Shown here in pieces: positions 16,109-24,648 of a stretch of 51,065 bases of DNA. The stretch spans positions 1 to 51,065 of the forward strand of contig JAFEAI010000260.1 in assembly GCA_018266475.1 (NCBI GenBank), read 5' to 3'. The notes beneath the pieces were generated by a model that saw nothing but the letters and a program-made list of their open reading frames with translations, was not told where the DNA came from and did not search any database. The first letter of the stretch is position 1; every line of letters begins with the position of its first letter. The translations under genes were made by a program, and so were the position numbers. Source of the DNA: Bacteroidota bacterium (GTDB lineage Bacteria; Bacteroidota; Bacteroidia; Flavobacteriales_F; PHOS-HE28).

Positions 16109-17026
16109 TCAACGGATCATTGCCTTGATCCACGTGGCGATTGAGTCCGGTTCTACAAAGGGTCCGTTGGCATGGGGGCCGTGAATGACATGAAACTGCT
16201 TGGGCTGATTGCCTGAATCGTAGAGTGCCTTTCCCATGGAAAGCGGCACAACGCTGTCATCATCGCTGTGAATGACCAGCAACGGGCCGAAGTAGTTTTT
16301 GATGGAACGTGTTGCACGTGGGCCTTCATGAATCAGCAATGACAGCGGCCCGATATGGGTCGTTGCTTGCCCAATGGACTTGAAAGAGGAGAACCCTCCT
16401 TCTATCACTATTTCAGATGCCAAGCCTGCCGTGCGATCAGCCATTACGGCCGCAGTATGGCCTCCTAACGATTGGCCGTAAATCACCAGTGGCAAGCCTC
16501 GTACATCCTTCCGCGCATGCAAATAGGCAAGTGCTGCCTGTGCATCAATAAGCACGTGTTTGCGGCTGGCCTTTCCTTCCGAGAACCCAAAGCCGCTGTA
16601 GTCAAAGATGAATACTTGAAACCCCCGCTGTAAAAAAGGAATGACTATCGGGTATTCTGTAAGTAAATTGCCGCCATTGCCATGGAGGAACAGCATTGTG
16701 ATCTCCGGTGCTTTGATCGTGTCGTTGGACTTCATCATCCATCCGTTGAGCTGCTTGCCATCACTATTGAAAAGAACGCTCTCCACGGAATAGGGCAATG
16801 GATAGGGAGCCCCGTCAGTGAATGTTACCGTAGGTTGGTGAGCTTGTCCACTGAAATGCATAATTATGGGATCACCCGTTGATGGATCCGTGCTCGTAGC
16901 CGCCTTCAACCCCGTTGGAAGCTTATCGGGCGCAAGGAAAGCCTTGTTCCATGCACATGAAGAAAAGAAAAAAACCGGCAACAGCGCATAAAGCACTGCT
17001 GCCGGAACTTTTACAGTAGAATCCAT
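16109..17026 (-). CDS. Alpha/beta-hydrolase lipoprotein
   Basis: A 305-residue secreted hydrolase. The N-terminus has a hydrophobic stretch ending FFFSSC, a lipobox whose Cys would be acylated. The hydrolase fold shows the oxyanion segment FLHGNGGNLL, the nucleophile elbow YGQSLGG, and a late VIHSDDDSVVPLSMG (acid) and HVIHGPHANGPF (His). These suggest an esterase or peptidase of the S33-like group; the substrate is unknown. The region is less GC-rich than its neighbours, consistent with transfer along with the restriction gene. Confidence 0.82.
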   Translation of the reverse strand: MDSTVKVPAAVLYALLPVFFFSSCAWNKAFLAPDKLPTGLKAATSTDPSTGDPIIMHFSGQAHQPTVTFTDGAPYPLPYSVESVLFNSDGKQLNGWMMKSNDTIKAPEITMLFLHGNGGNLLTEYPIVIPFLQRGFQVFIFDYSGFGFSEGKASRKHVLIDAQAALAYLHARKDVRGLPLVIYGQSLGGHTAAVMADRTAGLASEIVIEGGFSSFKSIGQATTHIGPLSLLIHEGPRATRSIKNYFGPLLVIHSDDDSVVPLSMGKALYDSGNQPKQFHVIHGPHANGPFVEPDSIATWIKAMIR

Positions 17027-17082
17027 TGGTGTTACCAACTCCAAGTATATGACTTTCACGTGGTATATGTGCCTCAACTTGC

Positions 17083-17101
17083 ACGAGCGTCTTTCGCTCG
17101 T
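17083..17101. repeat. REP-like hairpin ACGAGCG-TCTTT-CGCTCGT
   Basis: A 7-bp stem with a 5-nt loop sharing the CGAGCG/CGCTCG core with the hairpin at 12677-12701. The two lie on opposite sides of the restriction-modification and hydrolase genes. Confidence 0.55.
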
Positions 17102-17240
17102 AGGTTCACGCATAGATGGGCGAATGGAAAAAGGCACGAGCGGTGGCGGATGAGGGGCCGGGCACAGGGGCAGCCTCTTGGAATTATCGGTTAAGCAGGA
17201 TGCAGGGACGTAGTGGCCGAGCGTGTGAGGCCAGGCCCGA

Positions 17241-17270
17241 GCGCGGGTCCGATGGGCATCGGACCCGCGC
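17241..17270. repeat. 30-bp near-perfect palindrome downstream of catalase
   Basis: GCGCGGGTCCGATG, then GG, then its exact reverse complement. It lies 80 nt after the katA stop on the minus strand and could form a strong hairpin, but no T-run follows, so a classical terminator is not assured. Confidence 0.6.
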
Positions 17271-17350
17271 CGGAGTGGCCTGCCGTGGCAACGGATATGC
17301 CCCGCCCTCTGTCGATCAACGGATCCTGCGGCAGCGGGTGTATGCCGGTA

Positions 17351-18826
17351 CTACGCCTGCACTTCCGCCACCGGGATCCCCAGCGCCTTCGCCACGCCTG
17401 CCCCGTATGCCGGATCGCACTTCAGGCAGTTCCCGATGTGGCGCAGCTTCACCATGCGCGGCGCATCGCCCATGGCGCGCGCCGTGTTGTCGAACAACAC
17501 CTGCTGCTGCGCGGGCTTCATCAGGTTGAACAGGGCGCGCGGCTGCGAATAGTAGTCGGTGTCCTCGCGGTGGTTCCAGTGGTCGGCCGCCCCGGCCAAG
17601 CTCAGCGGTGGTTCAGCGAAGTTGGGCTGCTCCTGCCATTCGCCGTAGCTGTTGGGTTCGTAGCCCAGCGTGCTGCCGTGGTTGCCGTCCACGCGCATGG
17701 CGCCGTCGCGGTGGAAGCTGTGTACCGGGCATTTCGGCGCGTTCACCGGGATCTGCTGGTGGTTCACGCCCAAGCGGTAGCGCTGTGCATCGCCGTAGGA
17801 GAACAGCCGCCCTTGCAACATCTTGTCCGGTGAGAAGCCGATGCCGGGCACCACGTTGGCCGGGTTGAAGGCGGCTTGTTCCACCTCGGCGAAGTAGTTG
17901 TCCGGGTTGCGGTTCAGCTCCCATTCGCCCACCTCGATCAGCGGGTAGTCGCCATGCGGCCACACCTTGGTGAGGTCGAAGGGGTTGTACGGCACTTTGG
18001 CGGCATCGGCCTCGGGCATCACCTGCACGCAGAGCTTCCATTTCGGAAAGTCCTTCCTCTCGATGGCTTCATAGAGGTCGCGCTGGCTGGTTTCGCGGTC
18101 GTTGGCGATCAGGGCGGCGGCCTCGGCGTCGGTGAGGTTCTTGATGCCCTGCTGGCACACATGGTGGAATTTCACCCAGAAGCGCTCGTTCTTGGCGTTG
18201 ATGAAGCTGAAGGTGTGCGAGCCGAAGCCGTGCATGTGGCGGTAGCCGGCGGGCAGGCCACGGTCGCTCATCAAAATGGTCACTTGGTGCAGCGCCTCGG
18301 GCAGGTTGGTCCAGAAGTCCCAGTTGTTGCGCGCGCTGCGCAGGTTGGTGCGCGGGTCGCGCTTCACGGCGTGGTTGAGGTCGGGGAATTTCAGCGGGTC
18401 GCGCATGAAGAACACGGGGGTGTTGTTGCCCACCAGGTCCCAGTTGCCTTCCTCGGTGTAGAACTTCACCGCGAAGCCGCGGATGTCGCGTTCGGCATCC
18501 GCCGCGCCCCGCTCACCGGCCACGGTGGAGAAGCGCGCGAAGAGTTCGGTCTTCTTGCCCACCTTGGCGAAGAGCTTCGCGCGGGTGTACTTGGTAATGT
18601 CGTTGGTGACGGTGAAGGTGCCGTACGCGCCGGAACCCTTGGCGTGCATGCGCCGTTCGGGGATCACCTCGCGGTCGAAGTGCGCCAGTTTCTCCAAGAA
18701 CCATACGTCCTGCAGGAGTTGCGGGCCGCGCGGGCCGGCGGTCAGTACGTTCTGGTTGTCCACCACGGGGCAGCCGGAGGTGGAGGTCAGTTTCGCTTTC
18801 TTGTCCTTGTCGGCAGCGTCGCTCAT
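17351..18826 (-). CDS. katA: Clade-type small-subunit haem catalase
   Basis: A 491-residue monofunctional catalase that splits hydrogen peroxide into water and oxygen. The catalytic His61 lies in [15 protein letters not shown] and the distal Asn in [12 protein letters not shown] (about 134-135). The haem-ligand Tyr is in [16 protein letters not shown], and the family segment [21 protein letters not shown] is present. Length and absence of the C-terminal flavodoxin-like domain place it with small-subunit catalases. No signal peptide, so cytoplasmic. It stands alone; the peroxide-response gene yaaA is about 30 kb away. Confidence 0.97.
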   Translation of the reverse strand: MSDAADKDKKAKLTSTSGCPVVDNQNVLTAGPRGPQLLQDVWFLEKLAHFDREVIPERRMHAKGSGAYGTFTVTNDITKYTRAKLFAKVGKKTELFARFSTVAGERGAADAERDIRGFAVKFYTEEGNWDLVGNNTPVFFMRDPLKFPDLNHAVKRDPRTNLRSARNNWDFWTNLPEALHQVTILMSDRGLPAGYRHMHGFGSHTFSFINAKNERFWVKFHHVCQQGIKNLTDAEAAALIANDRETSQRDLYEAIERKDFPKWKLCVQVMPEADAAKVPYNPFDLTKVWPHGDYPLIEVGEWELNRNPDNYFAEVEQAAFNPANVVPGIGFSPDKMLQGRLFSYGDAQRYRLGVNHQQIPVNAPKCPVHSFHRDGAMRVDGNHGSTLGYEPNSYGEWQEQPNFAEPPLSLAGAADHWNHREDTDYYSQPRALFNLMKPAQQQVLFDNTARAMGDAPRMVKLRHIGNCLKCDPAYGAGVAKALGIPVAEVQA

Positions 18827-18976
18827 GGTGTGGGGATTTTACAGGGTTGGACCTCCGGCCAAGGGATTCGGGGCCGGGAAGAGGTTCACAAGGTAAGCAT
18901 CCCCAGGGGCGTTAGGGCGCTTCGGCCATGGCCTTCAGTTTGAATGCGGCGGGATCGCGGTGATGGCTCCGGCGGT

Positions 18977-18984
18977 TACCTTGG
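18977..18984 (+). promoter_or_regulatory. -7-like box TACCTTGG upstream of the OmpA lipoprotein gene
   Basis: TACCTTGG ends 25 nt before the ATG at 19010. No TTG at standard spacing was found; a TTTG lies about 34 nt upstream. Confidence 0.35.
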
Positions 18985-19009
18985 TCCCCGCAACCGAACC
19001 GACGGACAC

Positions 19010-19897
19010 ATGAGAAAAATGACCCTGTTCGCATTGGGCCTGGCGCTGGTCGCCACGTCGTGCGTTTCCAAGAAGAAGTACACGGCCATCCAGCTTTCCA
19101 ACCAGACCCTGCATGACAAGCTGGATGAAGCGAACCGCGCCTTGAACGATTGCAACGGGCAGAAGGCGGTGCTAGATGCGCGCCTGGCGGAACTTCAGAA
19201 CAAGAACGAACACCTGAAGGACCAGGTGGCCACGCTCAACAGCACCAATGCCGCCCTGCTCAACAATGTGGGCAATATGGCCACGCTCAGCGCCAAGGAG
19301 GCCGCCAACCTGGAGAAGTCGCTGGAGAACATCAAGGAGAAGGACCTGCAGATCACCCGCCTGCGCGATGCCCTCACCAAGAAGGATTCCGTTACGCTGG
19401 CCTTGGTGGTGAGCCTGAAGAGTTCGTTGGGCAACCTCAACGATACCGACGTGACGGTGAACGTGGAGAAGAGCGTGGTGTTCATCGAGCTCAGCGACAA
19501 AATGCTCTTCAAGAGCGGCAGCACCGTGCTCTCGCCCCGCGCCAATGAGGTGCTGGGCAAGGTGGCCACCGTGCTCAATGACAAGCCCGACCAGGAGGTG
19601 CTGGTGGAGGGCCACACGGACAACGTGCCCATCAGCCGTGATTGCTTCAAGGACAATTGGGACCTGAGCGCCTCGCGCGCCATCACCATCACCCGGGTGT
19701 TGCAGAACGACTACAAGGTGGATCCGGCGCGCATCACTGCTGCGGGCCGCAGCCAGTATGTGCCCAAAGTGAGCAACGACACGCCCGAGGGGCGCAGCAC
19801 CAACCGCCGCATCCGCATTGTGATCCTGCCCAAGATGGACCAGTTCTACAACATGATCGAGAGCGGCCTGAAGCAGGCCGCCGCACAGGACCATTAA
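19010..19897 (+). CDS. OmpA-family peptidoglycan-binding lipoprotein with coiled coil
   Basis: A 295-residue protein. The signal peptide ends LVATSC, a lipobox; the start at 19010 puts it at the N-terminus. Residues about 25-140 form a long coiled coil. The C-terminal OmpA domain (about 165-280) has KMLFKSGSTVLSPRANEVL, VLVEGHTDNVPI, NWDLSASRAI and STNRRIRIVILP, which bind diaminopimelate in peptidoglycan. It probably links the outer membrane to the cell wall. A strong hairpin follows the stop, so this is a single-gene unit. Confidence 0.92.
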   Translation: MRKMTLFALGLALVATSCVSKKKYTAIQLSNQTLHDKLDEANRALNDCNGQKAVLDARLAELQNKNEHLKDQVATLNSTNAALLNNVGNMATLSAKEAANLEKSLENIKEKDLQITRLRDALTKKDSVTLALVVSLKSSLGNLNDTDVTVNVEKSVVFIELSDKMLFKSGSTVLSPRANEVLGKVATVLNDKPDQEVLVEGHTDNVPISRDCFKDNWDLSASRAITITRVLQNDYKVDPARITAAGRSQYVPKVSNDTPEGRSTNRRIRIVILPKMDQFYNMIESGLKQAAAQDH

Positions 19898-19919
19898 AGG
19901 GCCTGCACAGGCATTCCGG

Positions 19920-19955
19920 GAAGGCGGGCATGGGCATTGGGCCATGCCCGCCTTC
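19920..19955 (+). terminator. Strong hairpin after the OmpA lipoprotein gene
   Basis: A perfect 14-bp stem (GAAGGCGGGCATGG and its complement) with an 8-nt loop, 22 nt after the stop, followed by GCTTTCTG. The short T stretch is weak but the stem is very stable. Confidence 0.75.
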
Positions 19956-20042
19956 GCTTTCTGCCTGGCCCCGCATTCACCCATGGCGCCATGCCGTCCA
20001 AGCATGGTTGCTTCCTGTCCGCCATGATCCGGGCAGAGGCAA

Positions 20043-20050
20043 TAAATTGG
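20043..20050 (+). promoter_or_regulatory. -7-like box TAAATTGG upstream of the 138-residue gene
   Basis: TAAATTGG lies 19 nt before the ATG at 20070, between a terminator and an otherwise promoterless gene pair. Confidence 0.35.
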
Positions 20051-20069
20051 CCGCTCTCAACAAACTCTC

Positions 20070-20486
20070 ATGGCGTTGGATACGGAAGGAACGGAGGAAT
20101 TGCACACCGAGATCGCGATATTGCGCAAGAAGGGGGCCGGGCATGTGGAGGTGCTGTACAACGAAGGCGCCCGCTGCACGGCCCGTGCGGTGGCGCATGT
20201 GCAGGCCAAGCGCCGCGAGCTGATGGGCACAGGCCCGTATACCGTATTGACGATGATCCCGGAGGGTGTGGAGTATGACCTGGAAACCATGTCCCACGAC
20301 CAAGGCGCTCCCGATCGCGCAGCGGGCAACATCCGGGCATTGGCCGTGGTGGCGCAGCAAGGCATTCTTGCCACGCTGACGCGCCTCTACCTTTCCTACT
20401 ATCCGAAGCTGGACAACGTGCTGATCACGCAGGATGAGCAGGCTGCGCGGGCCTGGCTCGCCGAAAGGGCGGAGGTCCGTCCTTGA
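20070..20486 (+). CDS. Hypothetical protein, possible STAS/SpoIIAA-like fold
   Basis: A 138-residue soluble protein without signal peptide. The order is a beta-rich start (HVEVLYNEGARCTARAVAHV), a central PYTVLTMIPEGVEYD, a helix ending NIRALAVVAQQGILATLTRLYLSYY, and a C-terminal LITQDEQAARAWLAE. The last part follows the pattern of small Bacteroidota proteins in which a strand, a helix and an EEEALAWL-like helix form a STAS/SpoIIAA-like domain (compare DUF7793). That match is from memory of the pattern and is weak. Followed by a membrane-protein gene 30 nt downstream, probably co-transcribed. Confidence 0.6.
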   Translation: MALDTEGTEELHTEIAILRKKGAGHVEVLYNEGARCTARAVAHVQAKRRELMGTGPYTVLTMIPEGVEYDLETMSHDQGAPDRAAGNIRALAVVAQQGILATLTRLYLSYYPKLDNVLITQDEQAARAWLAERAEVRP

Positions 20487-20516
20487 TGCCCGGCGGTGGC
20501 GGACGGACTGAACCGA

Positions 20517-20894
20517 ATGCGCACGAAAATGCTCCTGTCCATTGCAGCGGTAGTGCTGGGCATACCTGGCCTGGCCCTGCTTTTTGCCCCGGATAGCGCC
20601 GTGGGCTTGTTGGGCGGCACCGGGGCGGCATCCGCTTTGTTGGCCCAATTGGCAGGCGGGATGGCGATCGCGCTTGCGGTAAATGACCGGATGGCCAGAG
20701 GTACACTGCTGGGCGGCATTCACGGGAGGCCCTTGCTGGTGGCCAACCTTTGTGCATTCACCATTTCGGGCCTTTCCCTGCTGAAGGCCGATACCCCTCC
20801 TGCGGCGCGGCCATGGCTGGTCGGCACCGGGGTGTTGCTGTTGGCCTTTGCCGCCATGTTCGGGCGGCTGCTTTTCGTGCATCCAAGGCAGTGA
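20517..20894 (+). CDS. Small four-helix membrane protein
   Basis: A 125-residue protein with about four hydrophobic segments: residues 5-24, 37-56, 68-86 and 97-116, separated by short loops with Arg and Asp. No conserved motif was recognised; the size and layout resemble DoxX-like or DUF4345-type proteins. An upstream GTG at 20496 would add seven residues; ATG at 20517 is preferred because a positively charged MRTK then precedes the first helix. Function unknown. Confidence 0.6.
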   Translation: MRTKMLLSIAAVVLGIPGLALLFAPDSAVGLLGGTGAASALLAQLAGGMAIALAVNDRMARGTLLGGIHGRPLLVANLCAFTISGLSLLKADTPPAARPWLVGTGVLLLAFAAMFGRLLFVHPRQ

Positions 20895-21104
20895 CCGAAA
20901 AGGCGCGGAGAAAACCAAGGGTTTAGTGGGAGAATCGGGAACAATGTGTGCGAGCGTGCTAGTGATGGGCGCGACCTGTACCCACGTACCCTCGCACCCT
21001 CAGCCTGAGCGTAGTGGAAGGCGCACCCCCACCGACACTCGAAGGGAATGCTCCATTAAAATTGTGGTAGAACCAAAATAAGGGGAAGTTGATACGTGTA
21101 ATTG

Positions 21105-21120
21105 GCGTACATTTGTACGC
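21105..21120. promoter_or_regulatory. Palindromic operator over the -7 box of the toxin-antitoxin operon
   Basis: GCGTAC-ATTT-GTACGC is a perfect inverted repeat. The -7 element TACATTTG (21108-21115), an exact match to TAnnTTTG, lies inside it; a TTG at 21089-21091 gives a 16-nt spacer. A dimeric antitoxin bound here would block transcription, the usual autoregulation of such pairs. Confidence 0.6.
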
Positions 21121-21135
21121 ATAAACCGGAAAGCA

Positions 21136-21399
21136 ATGGACGCCAAGATCACCCTGAGCTTCGACCAAAGCGTGGCCGAACAAGCCAAGGCCTTCGCCGC
21201 ATCCCACAATATCAGCCTGTCCCGCTTGGTGGAGTTCATGCTCAGCAAGGTGGCCGAAAAGCGTTATCGCACCCTCGATGAGCTTCCCGTCAGCGATTGG
21301 GTGGGCCTGGTGGCCGATGGCGAAGCCACCTATGTGCGCAAAAACGCCTCTGCGCACAGCTTGAAGAAGGATTACCTGGCCAGCCGCAACAAGCGGTAA
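21136..21399 (+). CDS. DUF6364-like antitoxin
   Basis: An 87-residue protein with an N-terminal ribbon-helix-helix-like pattern, KITLSFDQSVAEQAKAFAASHNISLSRLVEFML, typical of DUF6364 antitoxins that pair with PIN toxins in Bacteroidota. The C-terminal half (about 50-87) is basic and would wrap the toxin. It precedes the PIN gene by 35 nt and follows a palindromic operator. It should both neutralise the toxin and repress the operon; inferred from family and context. Confidence 0.8.
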   Translation: MDAKITLSFDQSVAEQAKAFAASHNISLSRLVEFMLSKVAEKRYRTLDELPVSDWVGLVADGEATYVRKNASAHSLKKDYLASRNKR

Positions 21400-21434
21400 G
21401 CGTGCCGCCGCAACAAGGTTGAACCAAGTACGGA

Positions 21435-21866
21435 ATGGCTGCCAAGCGGATCTTCGTGGATGCCAATATCCTGGTGACGGTGCTGCGGAACGAATATCCG
21501 CGCTTCAGCGCCTGTGCCCGCGTGCTTAGCTTGGCGGACGACCGGCGGTTCGAGGTTTATACATCTCCGCTGGCCTTGGCCATTGGGGCGTACTTCGCCG
21601 AAAAGAAGAGCGGTGCAAAGGCCGCCCGCGAGAAGATCGGCCTGCTGGCACGGAAGCTGAAGATGACGAGCATGGGGCCCGCTGCCGTGGAGCGCACGTT
21701 GGCCGACCCGCGGATCACCGACATTGAGGACGGGTTCCAGTACTTCTCGGCCGTGGAGGCGGGCTGTTCGTGCATCGTCACGCATGACAAGCACGACTTC
21801 GGCTTTTCGCGGATCGAGGTGCTGGATGCGGAAAGCGTGCTGCTGAAGTATGCGGTGAGGAAGTAG
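21435..21866 (+). CDS. PIN-domain toxin (VapC-like RNase)
   Basis: A 143-residue PIN domain. Acidic residues expected for metal binding are visible: Asp in FVDANIL (residue 9), Glu/Asp in DIEDGFQYFSAVEAG, and Asp in IVTHDKHDF. VapC-like PIN toxins are site-specific endoribonucleases acting on tRNA or rRNA. It lies directly after the DUF6364 antitoxin gene and ends 14 nt from the convergent ftsK gene. The active site looks complete. Confidence 0.85.
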   Translation: MAAKRIFVDANILVTVLRNEYPRFSACARVLSLADDRRFEVYTSPLALAIGAYFAEKKSGAKAAREKIGLLARKLKMTSMGPAAVERTLADPRITDIEDGFQYFSAVEAGCSCIVTHDKHDFGFSRIEVLDAESVLLKYAVRK

Positions 21867-21880
21867 GGCAGGGGAGTGGT

Positions 21881-24472
21881 TCAGAAGCCTGCCCCAGGGC
21901 CTGCCGCCGTACCGGTGGGGTGCAGCATTTCATCCAGCGCTGCTTCCGTGGGCACCAGCACCTTGCGGGCCTTGGACCCCTCGAAGGCGCCGAGGATGCC
22001 TGCGGCCTCCAGCTGGTCCACGATGCGGCCCGCGCGGTTGTAGCCCAACTTCAGCTTGCGTTGGATCAGGCTGGTGCTGCCCTGCTGCGTTTGCACCACC
22101 ACGCGCGCGGCCTCTTCAAACATGCTGTCGCGCTCCCCAAGGTCCAGGTCGCCGCCACCTTCACCTTCCTCGGTGGGCACCTCCGGCAGGATCAGCGCAT
22201 CGGGGTATCCGCGCTGGTTGCCGATGAAGGCGGTGATCTGCTCCACTTCCGGGGTGTCCACAAAGGCGCACTGGATGCGGATGAGGTCGTTGCCCGTGCT
22301 TAGCAGCATGTCGCCGCGGCCGATCAATTGGTCGGCACCGCCGCTGTCCAGGATGGTGCGGCTGTCGATCTTGCTGGTAACGCGGAAGGCGATGCGCGCG
22401 GGGAAGTTGGCCTTGATGGTGCCGGTGATGATGTTCACGCTGGGCCGCTGGGTGGCAATGATCAGGTGGATGCCGATGGCGCGGGCCAGCTGGGCCAGGC
22501 GGGCAATGGGGGTTTCCACCTCACGGCCTGCCGTCATGATCAGGTCCGCGAACTCGTCCACCACCAGCACGATGTACGGCAGGAAGCGGTGGCCGTTCTC
22601 CGGGTTCAGCCTCCGGCTGATGAACTTGGCGTTGTATTCCTTGATGTTGCGCACCTCGGCATCCTTGAGGAGCTCGTAGCGCTCGTCCATTTCGATGCAC
22701 AGGCTGTTGAGCGTGGCCACCACCTTCTTGGTGTCCGTAATGATGGCCTCGCCGTCGCCGGGCAGCTTGGCCAGAAAGTGCCGTTCGATCTTGCTGAAGA
22801 GCGTGAGCTCCACCTTCTTGGGGTCCACCAGCACAAACTTGATCTGGCTGGGATGCTTCTTGTACAGAAGCGATACCAAAATGGCGTTCAGGCCCACGGA
22901 TTTACCCTGCCCCGTGGCACCGGCCATCAGCAGGTGCGGCATCTTGGCCAGGTCGGTCACGAAGGTTTCGTTGCTGATGGTCTTGCCCAGCACGATGGGC
23001 AGGTCGGCCCCGCTGTTCTGGAACTTCTCGCTGGCCACCACCGCGCGCATGCTCACCACCTGGGGTTTGCTGTTCGGCACTTCGATGCCGATGGTGCCTT
23101 TGCCGGGGATGGGCGCAATGATGCGGATGCCGAGGGCGGCCAGGCTCAGCGCGATGTCATCCTCCAGGTTTTTGATCTTGCTGATGCGTACGCCCGCCTG
23201 CGGCACGATCTCGTACAAGGTGACCGTGGGCCCGATGGTGGCCTTGATCTTGTCGATGCCGATGTTGTAGTTGTTGAGCGTGGTGACGATCTTGTTCTTG
23301 TTCTCCTCCAGCTCTTCCTTGGTCACGGTAAGCTCACCGGTGCTGTGCTCCTCCAGCAGGTCCAAGCCGGGGGGGACATAGCTGCTCAGGTCCAAGGTGG
23401 GGTCGTATTCACCGAATTCCGTCAGTTTGGCATCTATCTCCGCCTCGGTCAGTGCTTCATCGGGTTTGTGTACTTCCACGCTGAATCCGTTGCTTTCCTC
23501 GTTGATGCTTCCGGGATCGAACGGGAGGCCGGCCACTGCGGCCAGGGGCGGGTCTATCTTCACCTCTACCGCAGGTTCCTCCGGTTCGGCCTCCGCTTCT
23601 CCGGCTTCATCGCCCATGCCGGATGCTTCTTCAGGGGATCCAACAGCGAGGGGTTCATCCTCCCCGTCTTCATCCTCCTCCGTGGCGGCGATCGGCAGTT
23701 GCTCTTCCTCCCGGCTTTTTACCCGGTTGCGGCGGTCCTCCATTGGGGCAGCCTCTTCCGCTTCCATGGTGGCCGGTGCGGCCTTCGGGTTGCGCTTGAA
23801 GAGGTCCGCGATCCAGGTGAGGGAGTGGTTGAAGGTGTACACGCTGAAGGCGATGGCGCTGAAGAGGATGGCTGCACCGGCCCCGAAGCTGCCCAGCCAG
23901 GCGGTGAGGTGGTTGTTGATGGCATAGCCGATGCCGCCGCCCATGATCTGCCATCCGCCCTGCGGGAAGATGAAGCCCAGCAGGGTGGGCAGCCAGAAGA
24001 GCGCCATCAGGCTCCAGCGCAGGGTGCGCCCAGGCGGCAGCAGCCATGCGCCCAGCGCCAAGCGCACCCCGGCCAGGAAGGACCAGAGCACGAACACGAA
24101 CGACGCCACGCCGAACCAGATGAAGATGAAGCGGTGCCCGATGAGCGCACCGAGCTTGCCCAACCAGTTTTCCACGCGCACCTCGGGCTTGAAGAGGTCG
24201 CCCCACGGGCGGCTCATCAGGTCCTGGTCCATGCGCCAGGTGAAGAGGTAGCTGGTGAAGGCCACCAGGAGGTAGCAGGCGGTAAGCACCAGGAAGAGCC
24301 CGAACACCTTGTGGACGCGCTCATCGGCCAGGAAGGCGCGCACCTTCCCGAGTTTTCCCCCACCGGATTCCGCCTTGGCGCGCTTGGCTTTGGCGGTGGA
24401 AGCCTTCCGCTGCGGCTTTTCCTCCTCTTCGGCAGGTAGCTCGCGCAATTTGTTCTTTCGTTCCTGGGCCAC
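21881..24472 (-). CDS. ftsK: DNA translocase FtsK
   Basis: An 863-residue FtsK/SpoIIIE translocase that moves chromosomal DNA through the closing septum and activates dimer resolution. Order: four membrane segments (about 50-210), an acidic Pro/Glu-rich linker (about 225-320), alpha/beta motor with Walker A GATGQGKSVGLN near residue 515 and FVLVDPKKVELTLF, and a C-terminal winged-helix gamma domain (TSLIQRKLKLGYNRAGRIVDQLE) that reads KOPS-like sites. I chose GTG 24472, giving VAQERKNKLREL, because a TAGCTTTG box lies 64 nt upstream; the ATG at 24592 would lie before that box. Confidence 0.95.
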   Translation of the reverse strand: MAQERKNKLRELPAEEEEKPQRKASTAKAKRAKAESGGGKLGKVRAFLADERVHKVFGLFLVLTACYLLVAFTSYLFTWRMDQDLMSRPWGDLFKPEVRVENWLGKLGALIGHRFIFIWFGVASFVFVLWSFLAGVRLALGAWLLPPGRTLRWSLMALFWLPTLLGFIFPQGGWQIMGGGIGYAINNHLTAWLGSFGAGAAILFSAIAFSVYTFNHSLTWIADLFKRNPKAAPATMEAEEAAPMEDRRNRVKSREEEQLPIAATEEDEDGEDEPLAVGSPEEASGMGDEAGEAEAEPEEPAVEVKIDPPLAAVAGLPFDPGSINEESNGFSVEVHKPDEALTEAEIDAKLTEFGEYDPTLDLSSYVPPGLDLLEEHSTGELTVTKEELEENKNKIVTTLNNYNIGIDKIKATIGPTVTLYEIVPQAGVRISKIKNLEDDIALSLAALGIRIIAPIPGKGTIGIEVPNSKPQVVSMRAVVASEKFQNSGADLPIVLGKTISNETFVTDLAKMPHLLMAGATGQGKSVGLNAILVSLLYKKHPSQIKFVLVDPKKVELTLFSKIERHFLAKLPGDGEAIITDTKKVVATLNSLCIEMDERYELLKDAEVRNIKEYNAKFISRRLNPENGHRFLPYIVLVVDEFADLIMTAGREVETPIARLAQLARAIGIHLIIATQRPSVNIITGTIKANFPARIAFRVTSKIDSRTILDSGGADQLIGRGDMLLSTGNDLIRIQCAFVDTPEVEQITAFIGNQRGYPDALILPEVPTEEGEGGGDLDLGERDSMFEEAARVVVQTQQGSTSLIQRKLKLGYNRAGRIVDQLEAAGILGAFEGSKARKVLVPTEAALDEMLHPTGTAAGPGAGF

Positions 24473-24535
24473 GGTAATGAATTGCTGTCCCGCGTGCTGC
24501 GGGGCCGCATGCCTTATGTGGCACGGCGGCTGAAG

Positions 24536-24543
24536 CAAAGCTA
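24536..24543 (-). promoter_or_regulatory. -7 box TAGCTTTG upstream of ftsK
   Basis: An exact TAnnTTTG on the minus strand, giving a predicted leader of about 55 nt before the GTG start. No well-spaced TTG. Confidence 0.4.
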
Positions 24544-24648
24544 CCGGCACGCCAAGGGGGAACGCGGCGCGGTCGTTCCCTCTTATCAACAATGCGATGT
24601 GATAGCTGCGGAAGGCCGGCTTGCCAGGTCCTCCCCGTGCAGCCTGTA

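Larger units (their letters stand above)
17027..17350. other. Intergenic region with two palindromes
   Basis: 324 nt with no gene. A REP-like hairpin (17083-17101) and a 30-bp near-perfect palindrome (17241-17270) are listed separately. The catalase gene ends at its right edge and the hydrolase gene starts at its left. Confidence 0.6.

Noticed and set aside
22328..24439. 703-codon plus-strand open frame opposite ftsK
   Set aside because: Antisense shadow in GC-rich DNA; translation is His/Gly/Gln-rich without any domain, while ftsK on the other strand is complete.
24473..24592. ATG start of ftsK at 24592
   Set aside because: The extra 40 residues are Pro/His/Cys-rich with no family match and contain an exact TAGCTTTG promoter box; GTG 24472 is preferred.
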